Assembly: GCA_963667375.1 (NCBI GenBank)
Contig: OY763323.1
Coordinates: forward strand, 1,054,001 to 1,118,000
Length of the DNA stretch: 64,000 bases
Direction of reading: 5' to 3'
Origin: G963556115 sp963667375
GTDB taxonomy: Bacteria > Planctomycetota > SZUA-567
Within the stretch, counting starts at the first letter, position 1, and each line of letters starts with the position of its first letter. Position numbers and translations under genes: made by a program. This document shows, piece by piece, positions 18,681 to 26,343 of the stretch. The notes beneath the pieces are model-generated. The model ran no database searches, had not been told where the DNA came from, and worked only from the letters and a program-made list of their open reading frames with translations.

Positions 18681-19067
18681 ATGGGAGAATTATATTTTGA
18701 TATAAGTGTTATCGTGAAGACTGATATAACTTGTTTTCAGGCGTTGAGCGAACTGATAAGAGACGAAGACATAAGGTGGCATTACTTTTTTTCGCTGCAG
18801 AATTTCCTGCTCTCGAATTGTCGTTATCGGTCGGAGCTGGTTGTTATCAGTACTGAAGTGATGAGCTTGCAGGTTATGGATTATTATCAGGATATTAAAT
18901 CTCATATTAATTGTCCGGTGGTTGTGGCTGGAGTTTATTCGGATCTGATTGAGGAATTGAAACTTCGTCTTGCTGGTGTATCGTGTTATCTGCTTTTTCC
19001 TGAGGAGATGGAGCTGTTAAAAGACCTGATTGCGGTTATAAAGAAGCGCGGAAGAGTTGAATGTTAA
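18681..19067 (+). CDS. Small receiver-like protein of unknown function
   Basis: The start is ATG 18681 with AAGGAG at 18670-18675. The product has 128 residues and is predicted to alternate strands and helices. SELVVISTEVMS followed by CPVVVAGVYSD and then GVSCYLLFPEEMELLKDLIAVI resembles the second half of a CheY-like receiver. In that reading, YLLFPEE stands where the usual Y-x-x-KP loop would be. The acidic pocket and phosphorylatable aspartate are not evident, so it would be a non-phosphorylated pseudo-receiver, if it is one. It lies 59 bases before the chemoreceptor gene and could act with it. The resemblance is from pattern only. Confidence 0.7.
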   Translation: MGELYFDISVIVKTDITCFQALSELIRDEDIRWHYFFSLQNFLLSNCRYRSELVVISTEVMSLQVMDYYQDIKSHINCPVVVAGVYSDLIEELKLRLAGVSCYLLFPEEMELLKDLIAVIKKRGRVEC

Positions 19068-19126
19068 GTTTAGAAAACGAAATCACAAGGCTTATTTTTG
19101 TTTCTTCTGAATAAAAGGGGTGGAAA

Positions 19127-21271
19127 ATGAAAATTGGTAGAAAACTTGGACTTGGCTTTGGTGTATTATGTGTGCTGATGCTGGCTGTAGGCGGTGTGGG
19201 ATTGAAATCAATCAATGATATATCACATCAGTTGAATATTGCTAAACTGGTAAATATGGCTCTGGTCAATGTTGGAGACGCCCAGTCTGATGCTTTGAGA
19301 TTGATTATATATGAGGACGCGAAGTATCATCAGAGTATGGACGAAGAAATACTCAGTGTTAAAAATCTGGCCTCTCAGGCCGGAGCGTTGATGATGTCCG
19401 AGGAGAATAAAAAGAATGCGGGTGAGATAACAGCTGCGGCTGAGTCCTATAAAAAGTTGACCGACAGTTCCTGGAAACTGTATGTGGACCGCAAGAATAC
19501 GGGTATTGAACGGGCGCGTTGTGCAGCGATTGTTATTGGAAGTATTCGGGAAATTGTAAATAATATTCTGCCCCAGCAGATGCAGCGGGTTCTAGGTGAG
19601 CATAACGGCTCACTGCCGAAATCGGAACTTGATAAGTTTTGGGAGGTACAGGCGGTACGTAACGCCTATAACCGGGTGCGGATATATGCACAGAAATATC
19701 AACTGGCGCTGGATGAAGCGACACAGGATGATCTGGCTCAAAAATGGCTTGCTGATATAAAGTTTACCCGGGAGGGTTTGGAAAAATGTATAAAGTTTTA
19801 TAATGATGAGGCCTGGGAGAAGGCACATAATGATGCTATCGTGGCGCTCAATACCTATGCTGAGATGGTGGGCAAGTTTCAGCTTATCGATAAGCAGAGA
19901 CGTGAAGAGCAGGCCTTGCAGGAGAAGGCGGCTACTATGGCAGTAAACGCCAGCAAAGCGGTTAGTGACGGGGTGTACAGCTATATATCCAAGGTATCAT
20001 ATAAAGCCTGGATGTATGCGGTAATTATAATCGTTTGTGCGGTTATTATCGGAATTGTGATTGCCTTATTAATTACCCGCTCTATTGTCGTACCGGCGAG
20101 GATTGTCAGAGAAGGTTTGCTTGAGCTTTCCACTATTACTGAAGGAGTGGCGAATATTCTTAAAGATAATCTGGCAGTTGGTAACTGGAGTCAGAAGGCC
20201 GCCATGAAGAAGAATGATAAGACGGTGCAGCATTTGGCGGTGTGCAGTAAGAAAAAAGATGAAATGGGTGATATGTGTAAGGCTTCGGTTCTGATTCTAA
20301 AAGCAGTATGGAATGCCAGAAATGCCACTAATGAATGTATAGATCAGGTTAATACAGTATTGTCGCAGGTAAAATCCACTGTAACTCAGGTTGCCGCGGC
20401 AAGTACACAGGTATCGTCTGCCGCGCAGTCTTTGTCACAGGGAGCTACAGAGTCTGCGGCATCACTGGAGGAAATTACCTCATCAATGATGGAGATTGGC
20501 AGTCAGACCAGTACTAATGCTGAGAATGCGACCCAGGCGAACAGTATTGCCGGGCATGTAGCAGAAGCAGCTTCCACCGGTCAGGATCAGATGGAGCAGA
20601 TGACCGGGGCTATGCGGAAGATCAGCTCAAATGCTGATAAGACGCAGAAGGTGGTAAAGACGATAGATGATATTGCTTTTCAGACAAATCTTCTGGCATT
20701 GAACGCAGCGGTTGAGGCGGCTCGGGCCGGTGTGCATGGCAAAGGTTTTGCGGTGGTGGCTGAAGAGGTGCGTAATCTGGCAGCGAGAAGTGCTAAAGCT
20801 GCGGCTGAGACTGCGGAACTTATCAATAATAATAATAAGGAAATTCAGGACGGAGTAAAAATTTCTGAAAGTACAGCTGAGGCTTTGAAGCGTATAGTTG
20901 AGAATGTGTCTCAGACCAAGGATCTGGTGGCGGAGATCAACGCGGCAAGCAGTGAGCAGGCTAACGGGATATCTCAGATTAATGTCGGACTCGGGCAGAT
21001 TGATGCGGTTACTCAGCAGAATACTGCAAATGCCGAAGAATCGGCGGCGGCGGCAGAGGAGCTCAATGCGCAGGCGGATAATTTGAAGAATCTGGTAGGT
21101 AAATTTATACTTATTGATAATCTGACTTTCTCTTCAACGGAAGATACTGCAGAGGATCTGGCGGTTGATAATTTTCATAATCAGGCCGCAGCTGATTTTA
21201 GCGAGCATAAAACTCTGGTAACTCCTGAGGTTCAAATATCATTGGATGATACGAATTGGGGTAAGTATTGA
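19127..21271 (+). CDS. Methyl-accepting chemotaxis protein with HBM-type sensor
   Basis: The 714 residues begin with a membrane segment (about 9-27) and end the periplasmic part at a second one (about 296-318). The roughly 265-residue region between is almost entirely helical, with a SDALRLIIYEDAKYH-type first helix. This fits the helical bimodular (HBM) class, known to bind small organic acids in Pseudomonas McpS. A HAMP-like linker is followed by a signalling domain with the hairpin tip IDDIAFQTNLLALNAAVEAA, then GKGFAVVAEEVRNLA, typical of class members that contact CheA and CheW. The C-terminus ends DDTNWGKY and lacks a clear NWETF-type CheR tether. GGGGTGG precedes the ATG. No che genes are nearby. 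Confidence 0.93.
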   Translation: MKIGRKLGLGFGVLCVLMLAVGGVGLKSINDISHQLNIAKLVNMALVNVGDAQSDALRLIIYEDAKYHQSMDEEILSVKNLASQAGALMMSEENKKNAGEITAAAESYKKLTDSSWKLYVDRKNTGIERARCAAIVIGSIREIVNNILPQQMQRVLGEHNGSLPKSELDKFWEVQAVRNAYNRVRIYAQKYQLALDEATQDDLAQKWLADIKFTREGLEKCIKFYNDEAWEKAHNDAIVALNTYAEMVGKFQLIDKQRREEQALQEKAATMAVNASKAVSDGVYSYISKVSYKAWMYAVIIIVCAVIIGIVIALLITRSIVVPARIVREGLLELSTITEGVANILKDNLAVGNWSQKAAMKKNDKTVQHLAVCSKKKDEMGDMCKASVLILKAVWNARNATNECIDQVNTVLSQVKSTVTQVAAASTQVSSAAQSLSQGATESAASLEEITSSMMEIGSQTSTNAENATQANSIAGHVAEAASTGQDQMEQMTGAMRKISSNADKTQKVVKTIDDIAFQTNLLALNAAVEAARAGVHGKGFAVVAEEVRNLAARSAKAAAETAELINNNNKEIQDGVKISESTAEALKRIVENVSQTKDLVAEINAASSEQANGISQINVGLGQIDAVTQQNTANAEESAAAAEELNAQADNLKNLVGKFILIDNLTFSSTEDTAEDLAVDNFHNQAAADFSEHKTLVTPEVQISLDDTNWGKY

Positions 21272-21305
21272 ATATAATTGATAATATTCAGAGTTGAAAA
21301 TGGCG

Positions 21306-21366
21306 TTTATAAATAATAAACAGGCAGTATGAATTATAATCATCTTGCCTGTTTATTATTTATAAA
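21306..21366. terminator. Long bidirectional terminator between the chemoreceptor and tRNA-Pro
   Basis: Arms at 21306-21326 and 21346-21366 are perfect reverse complements over 21 bases, with a 19-base spacer. The inner part contains AACAGGCA and TGCCTGTT, and the outer part is A/T only. That gives T-runs on both strands, so it can end transcription of the chemoreceptor gene (+) and of the tRNA (-). Confidence 0.85.
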
Positions 21367-21482
21367 AACATTGATTTAATATTTAAATAATATTCAGGAA
21401 GTTTTTTTAGATAAGATCTAATAATACCGGAACAATAGTAAAAATGTAGAGGATAGAGTTATTAATGAATTGTGAGAAGATT

Positions 21483-21560
21483 TGGTCGGGGAGACAGGAT
21501 TTGAACCTGCGGCCTGCTGCTCCCAAAGCAGCCGCGCTAGCCAAGCTGCGCCACTCCCCG
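21483..21560 (-). tRNA. tRNA-Pro (anticodon UGG)
   Basis: On the minus strand the 78-base gene folds as a full cloverleaf. It has acceptor CGGGGAG/CTCCCCG, D arm GCGC/GCGC, anticodon stem GCTGC/GCAGC with loop TTTGGGA (anticodon TGG), and T arm GCAGG-TTCAAAT-CCTGT. A discriminator A follows, and CCA is encoded at 21485-21483. Confidence 0.98.
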
Positions 21561-21588
21561 AGTTTTCTCTTTCAAGTGATGAGTTAAT

Positions 21589-21616
21589 ACTTTAGTTAAA
21601 ATGCGGAATAAATCAA
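21589..21616 (-). promoter_or_regulatory. Candidate promoter for tRNA-Pro
   Basis: On the minus strand TTGATT (21616-21611) and TAAAGT (21594-21589) are 16 bases apart, about 30 bases upstream of the tRNA 5' end. Confidence 0.5.
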
Positions 21617-21643
21617 GATGTTTTTTATAAAAATGTTCAATAT

Positions 21644-21672
21644 TTGTTATTTGGCTGTATACGCTGTATAAT
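21644..21672 (+). promoter_or_regulatory. Candidate sigma-70 promoter for the receiver-trhP pair
   Basis: TTGTTA (21644-21649) and TATAAT (21667-21672) have 17-base spacing. This predicts a start near 21679 and a leader of about 165 bases before the receiver gene. Confidence 0.55.
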
Positions 21673-21842
21673 ATTCTAACAAATAAGCATGTAACTTTTA
21701 TGGAGTGGCTAGAAAATGGCGTTAATGGTTGCATGATAAACGGTAAATTGTATTATAGTGTTATAATTAGATTTTGACGTTGGTTGTTATCTTCGGTTAT
21801 GGCCGTACTGTTAATAACATAGCTGGAAATAGGGTTTTTGAA

Positions 21843-22250
21843 ATGGATGACTATAGTTATTCGGTATTAATTGTTGATGATTCGCCATTTATTCAACAGT
21901 ATTTATATCAGCTGTTTACTGTCAACAACTTTATTGTTAAAGGGTTGGCTGATTCTGGTATGGATGCTGTCAGGAAGTATAATATGCTCGATCCTGATTT
22001 GGTGATTATGGATGAGAGCATGCCGGGGATGGATGGTATAACTGCACTCCAGCGGATCTTAGAGATTGATTATGATGCGGAGGTGGTGATTATTACGGGA
22101 TTTTCAGATGTTGATTCCAGTAAGGCCTATGCTGCCGGAGCCTCGGCGTTCTTTGCTAAACCGGTGGATGATAGAGAGTTATTTATAAGAGTGTGCAGAC
22201 AGCTGGCGCAACAGAAGGTTGATAATAAAAGGAAAAAGAGTGGTAAATAA
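21843..22250 (+). CDS. Single-domain response regulator receiver
   Basis: The start is ATG 21843, preceded by AGGG at eight bases. The 135-residue product is a stand-alone CheY-like receiver: acidic pair VDDS near the N-terminus, phospho-acceptor in DLVIMDESMPGMDG, the switch Thr in VVIITGF and the lysine in FAKPVDD. All conserved residues are present. There is no output domain, only a short basic tail ending in lysines. It may serve as an intermediate in one of the phosphorelays in this window, or as a chemotaxis-type output. It overlaps the start of the next gene by about ten bases, although the two products have no obvious functional link. Confidence 0.9.
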   Translation: MDDYSYSVLIVDDSPFIQQYLYQLFTVNNFIVKGLADSGMDAVRKYNMLDPDLVIMDESMPGMDGITALQRILEIDYDAEVVIITGFSDVDSSKAYAAGASAFFAKPVDDRELFIRVCRQLAQQKVDNKRKKSGK

Positions 22251-23511
22251 TAATTTGTTTCCGGAGTTACTGCTGCCGGCAGGGACGATCTCCAAATTAA
22301 AAGCCGCAATTGATTATGGTGCAGATGCAGTTTATGCCGGGGTAGCCGGGTTCTCTATGAGGCCTGATGGGGCATCATTGACTATCGAGCAGTTTCGTGA
22401 GGCTGCAGATTATGTTCATACCAGAGGGAAGCGGATATATGCGGCTTTGAATATTATGGCTTTTAATTCCGATCTTTCCGCAATTGAAAGCTGGCTGAAT
22501 GCAAGCCGTGATGTGGCTCTTGATGCGCTCATTATTGGTGATGTTGGAGTTTTCCGGTTGGCGCGGAGGTTGCGTCCTGAGCTTAACATTCATATTTCCA
22601 CCCAGATGGGCGTCGCCAATACCGAGAGTGCGTTATTCTGGCAGGATGCGGGAGCGGAGAGGGTTATTCTCGCTCGTGAAGCTACACTTGATGATGCCCG
22701 CAGTATCAAGAATGATACTGGTATGGAGGTCGAGGTATTTGTACATGGCGCGATGTGTGTGGCGGTTTCAGGAAGATGTCTGCTCTCGGCGTTTATGACT
22801 GGTAAGAGCGGCTCTCGAGGGCAGTGCAAACATGCCTGCCGGTGGGAGTATCAGCTGGTCGAGTCATTACGTCCGAATGAAGGGATACCGATCTATGAAA
22901 CCGGTCGCGAGACCGTAATGCTTGGAAGTAAGGATTTATGTCTTATTGAGCACATCCCTGAACTCGTAGCCAGCGGGGTTAGTTCACTCAAGGTTGAAGG
23001 TAGGATGAAGAGTGAATATTATGTTGCGGTGATAGCACGGGTATATCGTGATGCTCTGGATCTTTATCGTCGGGATCCGGATAATTTTACTTTCCAGCAG
23101 CGCTGGCTGGAAGAACTTGACGCGGTGAGTCATCGTCCGTACGATACTGGGTTTGCTTTTGGTTATTCGCCGCTGGAGCCAGAGCGGCTGCAGGCTGAGA
23201 ATATATATTCCATGACCAGGGAACTGGTCGGTATTGTTGAGGATGGCGGGAAAGTATTTGTCAAGAATCCTTTCCGTGCAGGGGATACTCTGGAATGGAT
23301 TGCTCCTGACTGGCAAGGGGCAGAGGTGGTCGTAAAAGAGGTTACATCGCTTACAGGTGCGGACTGGGAATGTGCCAGACCGGCCGAGTACGCCATGGTG
23401 GAATTTGTTGGAGAAATTCCGCCTGCAGGAGCGATGCTCAGAGCATTGAAGGGGAAAGAATTTATTCGCGGGCGCTCGAAAAAGAATGATTCAGATTTAA
23501 CCGGTAATTAA
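22240..23511 (+). CDS. trhP: U32 peptidase family protein, TrhP (YegQ)-like tRNA hydroxylation protein
   Basis: The start is taken as GTG 22240, with AAAGGAA seven bases upstream; a TTG at 22219 is the alternative. The 423-residue protein opens with ELLLPAGTISKLKAAIDYGADAVYAG, typical of the family. It carries the U32 signature EVFVHGAMCVAVSGRC, followed by a Cys-containing GQCKHACRW block. In E. coli the family member TrhP takes part in forming 5-hydroxyuridine at tRNA position 34; others were annotated as collagenase-like peptidases. The conserved Cys residues fit the Fe-S-linked TrhP role. The size matches the shorter TrhP/YegQ type rather than the long RlhA type. Confidence 0.85.
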   Translation: MVNNNLFPELLLPAGTISKLKAAIDYGADAVYAGVAGFSMRPDGASLTIEQFREAADYVHTRGKRIYAALNIMAFNSDLSAIESWLNASRDVALDALIIGDVGVFRLARRLRPELNIHISTQMGVANTESALFWQDAGAERVILAREATLDDARSIKNDTGMEVEVFVHGAMCVAVSGRCLLSAFMTGKSGSRGQCKHACRWEYQLVESLRPNEGIPIYETGRETVMLGSKDLCLIEHIPELVASGVSSLKVEGRMKSEYYVAVIARVYRDALDLYRRDPDNFTFQQRWLEELDAVSHRPYDTGFAFGYSPLEPERLQAENIYSMTRELVGIVEDGGKVFVKNPFRAGDTLEWIAPDWQGAEVVVKEVTSLTGADWECARPAEYAMVEFVGEIPPAGAMLRALKGKEFIRGRSKKNDSDLTGN

Positions 23512-23543
23512 TTTTTTTTAATATTTGAATGAAGATTGTTTTT

Positions 23544-23588
23544 AATATAAAAGCGGCAGAAGCAAATAGCTTATGCCGCTTTTATATT
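23544..23588. terminator. Bidirectional terminator between trhP and rubredoxin
   Basis: A perfect 15-bp inverted repeat, AATATAAAAGCGGCA (23544-23558) and its complement (23574-23588), has a 15-base loop. GC-rich inner bases and A/T outer bases give T-runs on both strands, which suits the convergent genes on either side. Confidence 0.88.
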
Positions 23589-23610
23589 TTATTGTAATAT
23601 TGACAATGTA

Positions 23611-23769
23611 TTAAGCTGGATTGAATTCATCTTTGCTGACACCACATACCGGGCAGACAAAATCATCTGGAAGATCTTCGAATGCTGTACCAGGAGCGAT
23701 ACCGCTATCTGGCAAGCCGGCTTCCGGATCGTATTCCCAACCGCATACACCGCATACATATTTCTGCAT
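23611..23769 (-). CDS. Rubredoxin
   Basis: This is a 52-residue electron carrier with one iron held by four cysteines. The two knuckles are YVCGVCGW (C6, C9) and FVCPVCGV (C39, C42), with the characteristic WEYDPEAG and PGTAFEDLPDDF between them. It is too short for many gene callers. It is the last gene of a minus-strand run with the rubrerythrin-like and flavodiiron genes, and would pass electrons to the flavodiiron protein, its known partner in anaerobes. AAGGA lies upstream of the ATG. Confidence 0.97.
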   Translation of the reverse strand: MQKYVCGVCGWEYDPEAGLPDSGIAPGTAFEDLPDDFVCPVCGVSKDEFNPA

Positions 23770-23839
23770 AATTACACCATCCTTTTTGCTAAATTTTCAA
23801 GGTTTAAGCTGCACTCTTACCCATTGTAAGGTGATTGAT

Positions 23840-24340
23840 TTAAAAGCTGGTCATTAGGTTACTGCGCGCTTCGTGAAGAAAGCGTATATGACTGATCTCT
23901 TCACCGATAATAATATCAATTTTATGAGTAATATCGGGGTTGTCATAAACCTTTGATATTGATGAATAAAAAATAATAGAGTCTTTTTCTCTATCCAGAG
24001 CGAATCTGAAAATATTATTCAGATTTTCCGGATCATTACCAGCGAGCTCCTGAGGTGTTTCATTCTTGGTGAAAATATCCCCCCCAAGTATTGCTTTAAG
24101 ATATAACCCGGCTTCATTCATCGGGTCAATTATCTGTTCAAATTCTGAAGACCTGTTTAGGTTGAGAAGACCTTTGAAAGTGTCATAATGCACCCCTTCC
24201 CATTTAGCAAGTTCTAAAAAAAGTTTTTTAGCTTCTGCATCAGTTGTAAATTCAGCAGCAGCAGAATAAAACTTTTTGCCATCAAGCTCAATGTTTACGG
24301 CAATTTCAATGAGTTCTTCGAGATTTAAAGTTACGCTCAT
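23840..24340 (-). CDS. Rubrerythrin/ferritin-like di-iron protein
   Basis: The 166-residue protein is a four-helix-bundle candidate. The first half has ELDGKKFYSAAAEF and ELAKWEGVHYDTF (E..E..H type). The second half has ALDREKDSIIFYSSI and IIGEEISHIRFLHEA. These paired Glu and His residues would bind two irons, as in rubrerythrin, which reduces hydrogen peroxide. The C-terminal rubredoxin-like domain of classic rubrerythrin is absent, consistent with a separate rubredoxin gene just downstream. It is 26 bases from the flavodiiron gene on the same strand. Confidence 0.88.
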   Translation of the reverse strand: MSVTLNLEELIEIAVNIELDGKKFYSAAAEFTTDAEAKKLFLELAKWEGVHYDTFKGLLNLNRSSEFEQIIDPMNEAGLYLKAILGGDIFTKNETPQELAGNDPENLNNIFRFALDREKDSIIFYSSISKVYDNPDITHKIDIIIGEEISHIRFLHEARSNLMTSF

Positions 24341-24366
24341 TTGATTTTATCTCCATTTTTAACAGA

Positions 24367-25557
24367 CTATTTTGCTGCCATTTCGATTGCTTTTGCAGCT
24401 AAATCTTTTCCACACTGACGGCATTTTTCAAGAATCTCAGGTGTTGGACGCCATTTACAGGTGATAGGATCGGTTATTTCGTCGATTTTCATTTTCTTCA
24501 TATATTCAGAGACATCGGCGGCTCCGCTCTTGCCCCAGCCGAATGAACCGAAAGCAACACCTGATTTTCCTACTTGGCGCAAGCCCATAAGATAGGTTAT
24601 GGTCGAAGCAGCAGCAGGCATGAGGGTCATATTCAGAGTAGCGGAACCTATTGCCAGACAGGCGGCATCCATACATTCAGTGGCGATCATAGTATTGCCG
24701 ACACTCCGTATACGCAGGTATTTTACGTCGGCACCACCTTCAATAGCACCTTCATAAATATGCTGTGCCATCTGTGCGGTACTCTCCCACATGCTGTCAT
24801 AAAGAATCACAACCTTTGGTTTTACCTTGCTGGCAGCCCAGAATTTATATTCTCCGATTATTCTGTCTACATAGCCGCGCCAGATTACACCATGGCTCGG
24901 AGCTATAATTTTAATATCAAGTTCGCTTGCAGCTTTGAGAGTATTCTCAACCTGTTTACCATAAGGCATAACAATATTTGCGTAATAAGTTTTCGCTTCT
25001 TCCATGACATGTTCAATGCTTACTTCATCATCAAAGCGTGCTGAAGAAGAATAATGCTGCCCAAAACCGTCCATAGAGAACAGCAGTTTATCCTCAGGAA
25101 TATAGCTCATCAGTGAATCCGGCCAGTGAACCATCTTGGTCTCGAGGAAAGAGAGTGTACGTTTGCCCAGACTCAAAGTATCGCCGGTTTTAACAACCTG
25201 GAAATTCCACCCGGTGGTGTCATAGTAGCCGCTGAGGCTTTCAACCCCTTTTTCAGTGCAGACAACTGTGATTTTAGGGTTGAGTCTGACAACTTCAGGG
25301 ATGGCGCCGGAGTGGTCTGGTTCTCCATGGTGGCAAATAAGGTAATCAATTTTGGTAACATCTGTCACTTCAGCAATATTGCTGATCAGATTAGTGGTAT
25401 AAGGCGCTTTCACTCCATCAATAAGAGCGGTTTTGTCATCAAGTATCAGATATGAATTATAAGTTGCTCCACGAGTAGTATTATAACTGTGGAAATCCCG
25501 GACATTCCAGTCAACATAACCGACCCAGTATAGATTTTCAAGTACTTTTGTATGCAT
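24367..25557 (-). CDS. fprA: A-type flavoprotein (flavodiiron protein), O2/NO reductase
   Basis: Flavodiiron proteins reduce O2 to water (or NO to N2O) in anaerobes. The 396 residues comprise an N-terminal metallo-beta-lactamase-like di-iron domain (about 1-250) with HHGEPDHSG supplying His, Glu, Asp and His ligands, and a second ligand region near APSHGVIW. A C-terminal flavodoxin domain (about 255-395) begins VVILYDSMWESTAQMAQHI, the FMN phosphate loop. No extra rubredoxin or flavin reductase domain is fused. It is the first gene of the fprA-rubrerythrin-rubredoxin run, with CAGGAG before the ATG and a large inverted repeat in its promoter region. Confidence 0.96.
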   Translation of the reverse strand: MHTKVLENLYWVGYVDWNVRDFHSYNTTRGATYNSYLILDDKTALIDGVKAPYTTNLISNIAEVTDVTKIDYLICHHGEPDHSGAIPEVVRLNPKITVVCTEKGVESLSGYYDTTGWNFQVVKTGDTLSLGKRTLSFLETKMVHWPDSLMSYIPEDKLLFSMDGFGQHYSSSARFDDEVSIEHVMEEAKTYYANIVMPYGKQVENTLKAASELDIKIIAPSHGVIWRGYVDRIIGEYKFWAASKVKPKVVILYDSMWESTAQMAQHIYEGAIEGGADVKYLRIRSVGNTMIATECMDAACLAIGSATLNMTLMPAAASTITYLMGLRQVGKSGVAFGSFGWGKSGAADVSEYMKKMKIDEITDPITCKWRPTPEILEKCRQCGKDLAAKAIEMAAK

Positions 25558-25618
25558 ATATCTGCTCCTGTCTATTAAAGATAAAGTATTAAAATGTTTT
25601 CAGTTCTTCAGTATACGG

Positions 25619-25661
25619 TTTATAATGAGCCTAAAAAGATTAATTATATACTCATTATAAA
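25619..25661 (-). promoter_or_regulatory. Candidate operator upstream of the flavodiiron operon
   Basis: TTTATAATGAG (25619-25629) and CTCATTATAAA (25651-25661) are perfect 11-base inverted arms, 32 bases centre to centre (about three helical turns). Each arm contains TTATAAT or ATTATAA, the half-site of PerR boxes, though the 1-base spacing of a classic PerR box is not present. Minus-strand TATAAT-like elements overlap the arms. Confidence 0.45.
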
Positions 25662-25755
25662 GTGCATTCTAAATATTATAGTATCAATTGAGGGAGTTGT
25701 AAAATATAATATATGCTGATATAGCTTTTTTTTCCGGAGTCAGATATTATGGAAT

Positions 25756-25791
25756 AAAAAACGCACAGCCATATTTTTATCAGGCTGTGCG
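25756..25791 (-). terminator. Terminator of the small membrane protein gene (minus strand)
   Basis: A perfect 9-bp stem CGCACAGCC/GGCTGTGCG has a 12-base loop. On the minus strand it is followed by six T residues. Confidence 0.92.
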
Positions 25792-25815
25792 GGTTTATCT
25801 GGAATTAAACTGTTT

Positions 25816-26295
25816 CTAGGGAGTCATTTTATCAAGAAGATCCTGAAGGTGAGAGATTTTCTTCTGGAGTTCCGGATTATCTTTATCTGTGACTGCTGCC
25901 TGCTTATAATGATTGAGCGCTTTCTGCAGTTCACTCTGCAGGGAACGTAAAATTTTCTGCCTCTCGTCTCCGGTAACTTCCCGGGCTTTTTTCAGCAGCT
26001 CCATTGCTTTGGCATAGGATTCATCCCCGGCTTTGACAAGATCATCGACAGTTCCGCTGCCGCTGACAGTCCCGCTGCTTTCTTCACCTGTAATTATTTC
26101 TGTAGCAATATCCTTTACAAGAAAAGCAATATCACTGCTGTCTTTGATAAGTTTATCCTTGGCCTGATTGGGATTCCAGTTTGAATCCTTCAAATCACTC
26201 AGGAACATTCCGCCGAGAATAAGCAGCAGAGTATAGAAACAGAATAACAGGCATCCTCCGCAGCCGCAGCCGCTACGTCTAGTATTTTCGGGCAT
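25816..26295 (-). CDS. Small single-pass membrane protein with helical periplasmic or cytoplasmic tail
   Basis: The 159-residue product has a Cys/Gly-rich N-terminus (RRSGCGCGGCLLFCFY), one hydrophobic segment at about 15-33, a Ser/Gly linker near 75-85 and a helical C-terminal part (about 85-159). That part (YAKAMELLKKAREVTG and ALNHYKQAAV) resembles TPR-like or coiled-coil helices. I recognise no family. It lies 48 bases downstream of the aminotransferase gene and probably shares its transcript, ending at the terminator beyond 25791. The N-terminal Cys cluster could be lipidated or bind metal, but neither is shown. Confidence 0.75.
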   Translation of the reverse strand: MPENTRRSGCGCGGCLLFCFYTLLLILGGMFLSDLKDSNWNPNQAKDKLIKDSSDIAFLVKDIATEIITGEESSGTVSGSGTVDDLVKAGDESYAKAMELLKKAREVTGDERQKILRSLQSELQKALNHYKQAAVTDKDNPELQKKISHLQDLLDKMTP

Positions 26296-26343
26296 GTTAT
26301 GACCTTTCTATAATAATAATTATATTATTTCTATACAAAATAC

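Noticed and set aside
21700..21777. 25-codon frame before the receiver gene
   Set aside because: It lacks a ribosome-binding site and any recognisable similarity. It lies in a plain leader region.
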